Shown here: piece by piece, positions 49,989 to 56,666 of the stretch
Layout of the letters: each line of letters begins with the position of its first letter
How positions within the stretch are numbered: position 1 is the stretch's first letter
Assembly: GCA_965215825.1 (NCBI GenBank)
Contig: CBDCEM010000003.1
Location: forward strand, 248,001 to 312,000
Direction: 5' to 3'
Length of the DNA: 64,000 nt
Origin: JAWPMT01 sp965215825
Lineage (GTDB): Bacteria > Bacteroidota > Bacteroidia > Cytophagales > Cyclobacteriaceae
Program-made: the position numbers and the translations under genes
Notes under the pieces: generated by a model
Seen by the model: only the letters and a program-made list of their open reading frames with translations
Database searches by the model: none
Told to the model about the DNA's origin: nothing

Positions 49989-50743
49989 GCCACTCGCGTG
50001 ATTTGATTTTCAACACCGGTCAATACCTCACCATACCGAACGCCCGCCACTTCCCCAAAGAGCAAGAGTGCTGGCATGGGAACCTTGATCTCTTTCAGTT
50101 CTTCTGTGATTTCACCTACAGTGGACTGATAGACAAACGCATCTTTCAAAGATCCCCGACCGATCACGGCCACGGGTAAATCTGATTGACGGTATTGTAG
50201 ATATTTTTCAACGATTTGATCCAATTTGTTGAAACCCATGAAGAAAACGGTGGCTGCGGCATGCTGCGCAGCTAGTTCCACTTCACTGCTAAGGGTACCT
50301 TCTGAGGTAGTGGCAGTCACAATATTGATGCTTTGGTTCACACCTCGTAAGGTGAGCGGAATACCGTACATCCCCGGAAGATGTAAACTGCTGACACCCA
50401 CCACAGAAGCCACTTCTATGCCGAAGGATCGGGCATATTCCAATTCCTCAAAGCCTCTTGCGAAAAGGAAAGGATCTCCGCCTTTCAATCGAACGACATG
50501 TTGATTTTGCAAAGCGTGCTCCACGATCAGTTGGTTAATGGTTTGCTGTTTTACACTTGCCTTTCCTGCCCGTTTGCCTACAGGGATATGCTTGGCATTT
50601 GGCGCATGCTTGAGTAATTCAGGATTTACAAGTGCGTCATAAAGTACCACATCGGCACTTTGTAAAGCGTTTACGCCTTTGATTGTGATCAGTTCAGGAT
50701 CCCCAGGTCCTGCTCCAACTAAGGTGAGTTTTGGCTGATTCAT
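49985..50743 (-). CDS. cobA: Uroporphyrinogen-III C-methyltransferase
   Basis: SAM-dependent methylation of uroporphyrinogen III to precorrin-2, the first siroheme step. The glycine-rich motif VGAGPGDPELITIKG lies near residues 7-21. VVRLKGGDPFLFARGFEE near 79-96 is the second family signature, and TPITLRG-type LTLRGVNQSINIVT follows. At 252 residues it is the single-domain form. It starts one base after the sulfite reductase stop (TAA-G-ATG) and overlaps the next gene by 4 bp, so translation is tightly coupled. Confidence 0.94.
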   Translation of the reverse strand: MNQPKLTLVGAGPGDPELITIKGVNALQSADVVLYDALVNPELLKHAPNAKHIPVGKRAGKASVKQQTINQLIVEHALQNQHVVRLKGGDPFLFARGFEELEYARSFGIEVASVVGVSSLHLPGMYGIPLTLRGVNQSINIVTATTSEGTLSSEVELAAQHAAATVFFMGFNKLDQIVEKYLQYRQSDLPVAVIGRGSLKDAFVYQSTVGEITEELKEIKVPMPALLLFGEVAGVRYGEVLTGVENQITRVA

Positions 50744-50744
50744 C

Positions 50745-52877
50745 TTATGCTTTGTAGAAATTACTAATGACTAATTTTTCGGCTTGTTGCGTTTGACGAT
50801 AGTTCAGTACCTCGTTCATGAAACCTGCAGCCGTGCTTAGATAGGACACGGCAAAAGCTTTTGATGGCTCATATTTGTTGATTTCAAGTACAGTATTAGG
50901 GAAATCAGAAATACTGGAAATTCTCCCCTCATTGACCAGTTTTTCCTGGAATGTATTGATGATCTGATTATGGGTATTGCACTGAATTTCTTCATGCAGT
51001 AGCAGTGCTTTTGCGCCGATCACCATTGCACTGTAAGCATAGTAAATGGCTCCGGCCCACTTACCTTCTGAAATGGCTTCCTGCCCCAGCTTCACTTTTT
51101 CCTCAGCGTCGCCAACGATGGTACTGACCAGGTCCAGTACCACACCGGCACATTCTCCCACTCCGATCTCGGGAATAAACGATACTTCACGTCCCCAATC
51201 CTGAAAGCCTTCTTCATCCAGCGTGGTTAGGTCTGCTTGTGGCTTGAGTAGCTCATAGAAGTACATTTTACCTTTTCGCTGAAAGTACTGATTGAAATAC
51301 TCTTCTTCTTCGGCATGAGCTTCATAATCCAGTAGTAAATTTCTGACTGTCTCGGGCGCCCTCTTGGTAGGTACCTTGATTACTTTTTCGGCAATAAAGC
51401 CACGACCTTCCGGATCAACGCCTCCTCCGAGTACTACCTGTTGTGCTGGTGAAACTTTACCCTGATATTTGATGCTGCTACCGTGAAATCCGATATTGGC
51501 GATCATGTGTTGGCCGCATGAATTCATACAGCCACTGATTTTGATCTGAATATTTGCTTCGTCGATCAAGTGAGGGAACTCATTCCGAACTAAGTTCTCC
51601 AACTCGATGGTTAGATCGGTACTGTTAGTCACGGCAAGATTGCAGGTATCCGTACCAGGGCAGGCGATGATATCACCCAGACTCTCGAAACCACTGTTGC
51701 CGAGTTCCAGTGCCTGTAGATCATGAAATAATCCTGGCAATTCTTCCTTGCGGAGAAATTTAAGTAAAATTCCTTGATTGATGGTCAGGCGTGCATCATT
51801 GGAGGCCCACTTTTCAACGAGATCTGCAAACTTGCGAGCCTTAGATACATTCAGGTTACCAAGAGGTACTTTTATTTTTGCTGCATAAAATCCTTCCTGT
51901 TTCTGAGCGAAAACATTGGCTTTAAACCATTGTTCGAAGGAAGGGGAGTGTTCCAGCGATTCCTTGATTTCCGTAAGATTAGGTAACTGGTCGGGAACGG
52001 TAGTTCTATCTATCCAAAGGATCTGCTTGGCCAGGGCCTGACGTTCTTCTTCTACTAACTGCAGAAACTTCTCGATACCAAGTCCTTTTTTCGGGTCAAT
52101 CAAAAATTTCAAGCGAGCTTTATTTCGGCGTTCTCTTTCACCGTGGCGGTCAAATACACGGAGACCCGCTTCAATGAACGGAATGAGTCTTTCCTCTTCC
52201 AGGAACTCGTAAGCGGTTTCGGCTACAAATGCCTGAGCACCCAGACCTCCCCCCACGACGACCTTAAATCCTCTTCTTTCTTCACCCTGCACCTCAATTA
52301 CTTTTGGGATGAAACCAAAGTCGTGGATGTAGGTAAAAGCAGAATCTTTCTCCGAGGAAGAAAAAGCCATTTTGATTTTACGACCCATGTCCTGGCAAAT
52401 AGGATTGCGAAGAAAGTACTCAAACACAGCATGTGCATATGGCGAAACATCAAATGGCTCGTTTGGGTCAATCCCCGCAAATGGGCTTGCAGTTATGTTC
52501 CTTACCGTATTGCCACAAGCTTCTCGTGCGGTGAGGCCAACGGATTCAAGAACTTCCCAAATTCGAGGAGAATTGGCGACATCCACATAGTGGAGCTGTA
52601 TGTTTTGACGAGTTGTAAGGTGCAAGTTTCCATGGCCAAACTCCTCGGCTAAATCGGCCATTGCTCTGATTTGTTTCGGACTGATCTTTCCAAATGGCAA
52701 TTTGATCCGGAACATTTGTACACCTTGTTGCCTTTGGCCATAGACCCCTCGGGTCAATCGAAAGGCCTTGAATCGCTCTTCAGGGATCTCTCCATTTTTG
52801 AAGCGATCAATCTTATCTTGGAGTTCAATAATGTCGCGTTGTGCGGCTTGGGGTAAGGTGTCGAATTCGGTACTCAT
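50745..52877 (-). CDS. Ferredoxin-type sulfite (nitrite/sulfite) reductase with C-terminal HEPN-like extension
   Basis: Siroheme and 4Fe-4S enzyme reducing sulfite to sulfide. Two ferredoxin-like half domains and two siroheme domains cover residues 1-560, with cluster cysteines in CPGTDTCN (about 406 and 412) and GCMNSCGQH (about 450 and 454). Neighbouring APS/PAPS reductase and siroheme genes point to sulfite rather than nitrite. Residues from about 575 form an added helical domain (KWAGAIYYAYSAMVIGAKALL) that looks like a HEPN fold. Its start lies 26 bp after an intrinsic terminator preceded by a cysteine-rich leader ORF, so expression is probably attenuated by cysteine. Confidence 0.92.
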   Translation of the reverse strand: MSTEFDTLPQAAQRDIIELQDKIDRFKNGEIPEERFKAFRLTRGVYGQRQQGVQMFRIKLPFGKISPKQIRAMADLAEEFGHGNLHLTTRQNIQLHYVDVANSPRIWEVLESVGLTAREACGNTVRNITASPFAGIDPNEPFDVSPYAHAVFEYFLRNPICQDMGRKIKMAFSSSEKDSAFTYIHDFGFIPKVIEVQGEERRGFKVVVGGGLGAQAFVAETAYEFLEEERLIPFIEAGLRVFDRHGERERRNKARLKFLIDPKKGLGIEKFLQLVEEERQALAKQILWIDRTTVPDQLPNLTEIKESLEHSPSFEQWFKANVFAQKQEGFYAAKIKVPLGNLNVSKARKFADLVEKWASNDARLTINQGILLKFLRKEELPGLFHDLQALELGNSGFESLGDIIACPGTDTCNLAVTNSTDLTIELENLVRNEFPHLIDEANIQIKISGCMNSCGQHMIANIGFHGSSIKYQGKVSPAQQVVLGGGVDPEGRGFIAEKVIKVPTKRAPETVRNLLLDYEAHAEEEEYFNQYFQRKGKMYFYELLKPQADLTTLDEEGFQDWGREVSFIPEIGVGECAGVVLDLVSTIVGDAEEKVKLGQEAISEGKWAGAIYYAYSAMVIGAKALLLHEEIQCNTHNQIINTFQEKLVNEGRISSISDFPNTVLEINKYEPSKAFAVSYLSTAAGFMNEVLNYRQTQQAEKLVISNFYKA

Positions 52878-52902
52878 GCTTTGTTTTCTAATTTTTTGAC
52901 AT

Positions 52903-52935
52903 AAAAAAACCCTGACGTTTTACCGTCAGGGTTTT
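52903..52935 (-). terminator. Intrinsic terminator in the sulfite reductase leader (attenuator)
   Basis: On the minus strand AAAACCCTGACG (52935-52924) pairs perfectly with CGTCAGGGTTTT (52917-52906) around loop GTAAAA, and the T run extends to 52903. The 12-bp stem and seven-T tract form a strong intrinsic terminator, placed between the cysteine-rich leader ORF and sulfite reductase. It can end transcripts of the sulfhydrylase gene or act as the off-state of an attenuator. Confidence 0.88.
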
Positions 52936-52967
52936 ATAAAAATTATCTTATAATTCACTTAACGGTA
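52921..52967 (-). promoter_or_regulatory. Predicted antiterminator pairing
   Basis: Minus-strand UACCGUUA (52967-52960), which contains the last two codons and the stop of the leader ORF, can pair over eight bases (one G-U) with UGACGGUA (52928-52921), which is part of the terminator's first arm plus its loop. The two structures exclude each other. A ribosome at the stop codon would cover UACCGUUA and allow termination. A ribosome stalled at the cysteine codons, 15 or more bases upstream, would leave it free. Confidence 0.65.
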
Positions 52968-53048
52968 TAGTATTTTGTTTGGACAACAACATGGACAACA
53001 ACAAATTGCCCTTTTTTGCCTTTCGATATGACTAATGTGTTTTCTCAT
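52959..53048 (-). CDS. Cysteine-rich leader peptide (CCCPCCCP core), 29 residues
   Basis: ATG at 53048 overlaps the sulfhydrylase stop codon as ATGA, and the frame ends with TAA at 52959-52961. Residues 16-23 read CCCPCCCP, encoded by two copies of TGTTGTTGTCCA. Six cysteines in 29 residues is far beyond chance for a cytosolic peptide. A terminator follows 23 bp after the stop, and sulfite reductase follows that. I infer a leader peptide whose translation reports charged tRNA-Cys, as Trp or His codons do in classical attenuators. The coupled start would let ribosomes leaving the upstream gene begin it. Confidence 0.82.
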   Translation of the reverse strand: MRKHISHIERQKRAICCCPCCCPNKILYR

Positions 53049-54226
53049 CTTGCTGCTACTTCCGCACTCACAGTCAGTGCCTGTTCTATATCTTGTACTA
53101 TATCATTAATGTCTTCCAATCCGGCAGATATTCTCACCAATCCCGGAGCAATACCCACGCTACTACGCTCTTCTTCGGTCAACTTAGAATGAGTTGTGCT
53201 GGCTGGATGGGTCACGGTTGTTCGTGTATCTCCCAAATTTGCCGTCAGACTCAACAGTTTTAAGCTGCTCAAAAATTTCACACCACGTTCAATTCCTCCT
53301 TTTACGATGATGGATACTAGTCCACCTCCATGTTTCATTTGCTTTCTTGCCAGCTCATGTTGTGGATGACTTTCCAGAAAAGGATATTTTACCAATTCTA
53401 GTTCCTCATGACCCTCTAAATATTTTGCGATTTTGAACGCATTGTCGCAGTGACGATCCATTCGCACCGCCAGGGTCTCCAGACTTTTACTCAGTAACCA
53501 CGCATTGAAGGGTGATAAGCTTGGCCCCGTATGACGTGCGAAAAATCGTATTTCTTCAATTATTTCTCTGTTTCCAACGATAGCACCACCCAGTGAGCGC
53601 CCCTGTCCATCGATGAATTTAGTGGCTGAATGTGTCACCAAAGTAGCACCGTAATCGATAGGATTCTGTAGATAAGGCGTAGCGAAACAGTTGTCCACAT
53701 TTAAAGTGATTCCATGCTTGCTGGCCAAATTCCCCAGATGTTCAAGGTCAATAATGTCCAGACCCGGGTTGGAAGGGGACTCGACAAATATCATTTTCGT
53801 ATTGGGCTGGATCAGGCTCTCGATTTTTTCTGGTCGATGCAGGTTAAAGTAAGTGTGCTCAATGCCCCATTTAGGAAGAATTGATGTGAATAACTGATGC
53901 GTAGAACCAAAAATTGCCCTTGAGGCCAGAATGTGATCTCCTTTTTGCAAATAACCTGCGATGCTTGTGAACATGGCAGACATGCCAGTAGCGGTTGCGA
54001 TGCCATCTTCCGCCTTTTCAAGCAAACAGAGTTTATCTATGAATTCCGATGTGTTGGGATTCGAATACCTCGAGTAGATGTTTCCAGGCACTTCATCCGC
54101 AAACATGGCTCTGGCTTCTTCTGCATCTGCAAAAGTGAAGCTGCTGGTCATGTAAATAGGTGAAGAATGCTCTCTGTGGAGGGCATTTTCAATTTGGGTA
54201 CGTACGGCGTTCGTCTCGAAGTTCAT
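53045..54226 (-). CDS. O-succinyl/O-acetylhomoserine sulfhydrylase (Cys/Met metabolism PLP enzyme)
   Basis: PLP-dependent enzyme that joins sulfide to an activated homoserine, forming homocysteine. The PLP lysine is Lys203 in THSATKFIDGQGR. Other landmarks are SRYSNPNTSEF near 52-62, GMSAMFTSIAGYL near 81-93, VESPSNPGLDIID and VDNCFATPYLQNP. The HSATKFIDGQGR context is closest to MetZ-type sulfhydrylases, though MetB (cystathionine gamma-synthase) activity cannot be excluded. It is 393 residues. A SAM riboswitch and polycysteine ORF precede it, and it leads the sulfide-producing operon, so substrate supply and use are co-regulated. Confidence 0.9.
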   Translation of the reverse strand: MNFETNAVRTQIENALHREHSSPIYMTSSFTFADAEEARAMFADEVPGNIYSRYSNPNTSEFIDKLCLLEKAEDGIATATGMSAMFTSIAGYLQKGDHILASRAIFGSTHQLFTSILPKWGIEHTYFNLHRPEKIESLIQPNTKMIFVESPSNPGLDIIDLEHLGNLASKHGITLNVDNCFATPYLQNPIDYGATLVTHSATKFIDGQGRSLGGAIVGNREIIEEIRFFARHTGPSLSPFNAWLLSKSLETLAVRMDRHCDNAFKIAKYLEGHEELELVKYPFLESHPQHELARKQMKHGGGLVSIIVKGGIERGVKFLSSLKLLSLTANLGDTRTTVTHPASTTHSKLTEEERSSVGIAPGLVRISAGLEDINDIVQDIEQALTVSAEVAAR

Positions 54227-54307
54227 ATTTGAACGAAAAGTTTTGTCGGGAAATAGGAATAGGGGGAATGGAGCGATCTGATCTTCAGAATCTTTCTCCG
54301 GGGGTCA

Positions 54308-54397
54308 TTAACAACAACAGCAGCAACAACAAGATTTCAAAACTTGAGTTGATGTCGATTGTGTTAGTGGGAAGTCGAAAGTGAAGTTCGTTCTCAT
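54308..54397 (-). CDS. Polycysteine leader peptide ending in seven Cys codons, 29 residues
   Basis: ATG at 54397 lies 6 bases after the riboswitch P1 helix, and the frame ends TAA at 54308-54310. The peptide begins MRTNFTFDFPL and ends KSCCCCCCC directly before the stop; the seven codons are TGT TGT TGC TGC TGT TGT TGT. Mixed codons argue against a simple trinucleotide slippage tract. The sulfhydrylase start is 81 bp downstream. Unlike the second leader there is no clear intrinsic terminator between them. Instead the gap is pyrimidine rich and G poor near 54244-54265, compatible with Rho-dependent or translational control. Confidence 0.8.
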   Translation of the reverse strand: MRTNFTFDFPLTQSTSTQVLKSCCCCCCC

Positions 54398-54403
54398 AAT
54401 TTC

Positions 54404-54498
54404 ATCTTTACTTTTTCAAGTTCGGAACTTAGCACCTTTCCTTGCAGATGGTTGCTAGCGCTTCACAGAGTCCGTCTCTCCACGCTTCTTTATAAAAT
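54404..54498 (-). promoter_or_regulatory. SAM-I (S-box) riboswitch
   Basis: On the minus strand the S-box core is present in order: GCGTGGAGAGACGGACTCT, GTGAAGCGC, TAGCAACC, and AAGGTGCTAAGTTCC. P2 pairs GCG with CGC and GAG with CTC-type bases in a kink-turn context (GTGG / GTGAAG). GGA in the P2 loop can form the pseudoknot with TCC of J3/4. ACTT-GAAA-AAGT is P4, and AUUUU with AAGAU forms a short P1. SAM binding should lower expression of the homocysteine-forming gene. P1 ends 6 bases before the polycysteine ORF start, so it may control that start. Confidence 0.83.
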
Positions 54499-54640
54499 CA
54501 TTTTCTAAATCGAGGCAAAGGTAGAAGTGGAATCTTCTAAAAAACAAAGGATCTCCAAAAAATATTTTACTGGTGGTAAGAATGCCTACTGAAAAGCTTG
54601 TGGCAGACATTGGAGTTTTCCAGTGCAACAATTATTTGTG

Positions 54641-55960
54641 TTATTCGTCACTGACAATTTTTCCGAATTTGTACTTTTTCCGGGAAGTGACTCTTTCCTT
54701 TTCGTCGTAGTAGACCCAATCACCGGTACGTTTGTTGTTGAGATATTGACCCTCGTATTGCTTCTTTCCGTTTTTATAATACAAACTGAATGGACCATGT
54801 AGCCTGTTAAGTTTCCAGGTTGATACTTCCTTTTCCTTCCCATTGGGGTAAAAACTGGTCCAGATGCCGTTTTTCATACCACGCTCATAACTTTCCCGGT
54901 TGATGAGTTTCTTCCCTTCATATACCAATCTCTCTCCTTCCAATTTGCCCGCCCCATAGCTTTCACTAATCGTTAGTTTACCTTTCTCATTGTAATATTT
55001 CCAGGTTTTTCCTGGTAATTCGTTGACCAGAAAACTTTCTTTGGACAGCTTACCATTTTCGTGATAACTTTTGATGCTGGCATTAAGACCATTAAGTGAG
55101 AAGTCAGCTTCCTTACTGCGTTTTCCGGAAGGGTAGAAGTCCTGATTTAAACCTTGTTTTCTGCCATATCTGTATTTGTAGATGGACTTTGGACTGCCAT
55201 CTTCATAAAAAACCAAATACTCACCTTCCAGTTCACCTTCTTCGTAATTTCCGGTCGATTTGATCTGACCGTTTTCGAAGTATTTTTTCACAAAACCTGA
55301 CCGCTTTCCACGCTCGTTCAGTACTTCCATTTCCAGCTTTCCGGAAGGATAAAAGGTCTTGTAGAAACCATTTAAAAGACCATTGTGATATTGTGCCTCT
55401 AGCTGGGTTATGCCCGTTTCATAATATTTTTTGGTAATGCCATTGGGCTGTCCATTGGTGTAATTCGTTTCCTCCTGCTTGTTTCCATTATAATGATAGA
55501 TCACTACTGAGCCGTCGGGTTCTCCTCTTTTAAAATAGGAGGTCCCCTTTACTTTTCCATCGGGATGAAACGATTTCACTTCTCCGATAAGCGTGTCATT
55601 TTTGAAGGTTGCTTCTTGTTGTAAGTTGCCACTGCTATAGAAGACTTGAGTCAGTCCTTCCCTGAGGCCATATTGGTACTGAGTCGTTCTTTGGAGGTTG
55701 CCATTTTCGTAGTAATTCAAGAATTCCCCATGCTTCAAGCCATTTTCGAATTGACCATTCACAATGACCGCTCCAGTTTGACTGAACATTTTGTATGAGC
55801 CATGAGGAACAATGGTGTCGGTATAAATGATACCAAATTCTTCCTTCAAAATCCTTTCGTCCAGATCGTAGTATGTACGAAAGGGTTTTTGCCCGTAGGA
55901 AGCTGTAACACACAGTAGAAGCACAATTACGGATATGGTTTTTGAGTAACCTGTTTGCAT
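54641..55960 (-). CDS. Exported MORN-variant (YwqK-like) repeat protein
   Basis: A signal peptide (ISVIVLLLCVTASYGQ) precedes roughly 16 tandem MORN-variant repeats of about 22-24 residues with consensus YYENGNLQ...Y.NGL.NG, from about residue 55 to the C-terminus (examples FYPSGKLEMEVLNERGKRSG, YYKNGKKQYEGQYLNNKRTG). Such beta-hairpin repeats occur in the YwqK antitoxin-like family, but an exported stand-alone repeat protein is more likely structural or a binding platform. I chose ATG at 55960. A TTG at 55990 would add ten aromatic residues before the signal sequence. Confidence 0.85.
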   Translation of the reverse strand: MQTGYSKTISVIVLLLCVTASYGQKPFRTYYDLDERILKEEFGIIYTDTIVPHGSYKMFSQTGAVIVNGQFENGLKHGEFLNYYENGNLQRTTQYQYGLREGLTQVFYSSGNLQQEATFKNDTLIGEVKSFHPDGKVKGTSYFKRGEPDGSVVIYHYNGNKQEETNYTNGQPNGITKKYYETGITQLEAQYHNGLLNGFYKTFYPSGKLEMEVLNERGKRSGFVKKYFENGQIKSTGNYEEGELEGEYLVFYEDGSPKSIYKYRYGRKQGLNQDFYPSGKRSKEADFSLNGLNASIKSYHENGKLSKESFLVNELPGKTWKYYNEKGKLTISESYGAGKLEGERLVYEGKKLINRESYERGMKNGIWTSFYPNGKEKEVSTWKLNRLHGPFSLYYKNGKKQYEGQYLNNKRTGDWVYYDEKERVTSRKKYKFGKIVSDE

Positions 55961-56309
55961 AACGCCGAAAAAGTAAAAAAGCCATTCCAACTAACGAAGA
56001 GTCCGTGAAATTATTTTTAATGAAAACTAATGTCGTTTCTTTTCTGAAGAACTCGGAATAGAGTGACCATAACATTATAGCAAGAGGATACTGCATTTTT
56101 TGTATAAGACGTAATACGCCTTATGTGGTACATAATCAGTTTGCATTCAGCATAGCTTTGAATTGTCATTTAGAAACGAAGCTAATATGCTCTTTTTATC
56201 AGACAAGTGGAGCAGACCCCACTCAAATAAACGAGCTGTGTCCGTCCAGTTTTCGACGGAGGCGATACCCTGAAAAGCCAAACGAGTAGGGAAATTATTA
56301 CATATTATT
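55961..56309. other. Intergenic region with structured leader of the 88-residue gene
   Basis: This 349-bp divergent region holds an imperfect hairpin ATAAG-A-CGT / ACG-C-CTTAT near 56104-56124. Nearer the plus-strand gene lie AGTGG (56206) paired with CCACT (56219) and a perfect TCCGTC / GACGGA stem (56241-56260), followed by CCCT / AGGG around 56268-56291. The last three could be a structured 5' UTR. It matches no riboswitch class I know. Confidence 0.35.
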
Positions 56310-56576
56310 ATGAGTGCTTTTGTAGGAACATGGGCCGATCAGGATGGAGCAACCATCACCGTAACAGAATCCAATGGAAATTCAGCTGCTTATTCTCTGA
56401 AATACAGCAATGGAAGGGGTCCATTTAGTGGGCTATCAGTTGAATTAGGTTCAACTGCAGTGAGTGTGGATTTTACGGACGGCCAGGTACCAGCAGCTGG
56501 TGTGCAAGCTGGAGTGATAAATTTTACCGGTGATTCCATTACATGGAGTAATGGGACAATTTGGAAGAAATCTTAG
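56310..56576 (+). CDS. Small hypothetical beta-rich protein
   Basis: An 88-residue protein without signal peptide, starting MSAFVGTWADQDGATITV and containing YSNGRGPFSG and TGDSITWSNGTIWKKS. Alternating polar/hydrophobic strands and the GTW start suggest a small beta-barrel or lipocalin-like fold. I do not recognise an assigned function. It has a long leader and its own strong terminator, so it is a monocistronic unit. Confidence 0.72.
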   Translation: MSAFVGTWADQDGATITVTESNGNSAAYSLKYSNGRGPFSGLSVELGSTAVSVDFTDGQVPAAGVQAGVINFTGDSITWSNGTIWKKS

Positions 56577-56602
56577 CCTTCCAGATCACGGTCAAAAGGA
56601 GA

Positions 56603-56635
56603 ACAGGCCTTGTTATCGATCAAGGCCTGTTTTTA
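56603..56635 (+). terminator. Intrinsic terminator of the 88-residue gene
   Basis: ACAGGCCTTG (56603-56612) and CAAGGCCTGT (56621-56630) form a perfect 10-bp stem with an 8-base loop, followed by TTTT from 56631. It begins 26 bp after the stop codon. Confidence 0.88.
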
Positions 56636-56666
56636 TAAATGCTAATCCGAATGAAAGGGTATGTAT

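Noticed and set aside
54308..54331. Cys codon run as a simple trinucleotide repeat artefact
   Set aside because: Codons are mixed TGT/TGC, it ends exactly at a stop, and a second Cys-rich ORF occupies the next leader in the same operon.
56205..56300. Known riboswitch (c-di-GMP, fluoride, TPP) before the 88-residue gene
   Set aside because: Individual words looked similar, but the conserved core of none of these classes is present.
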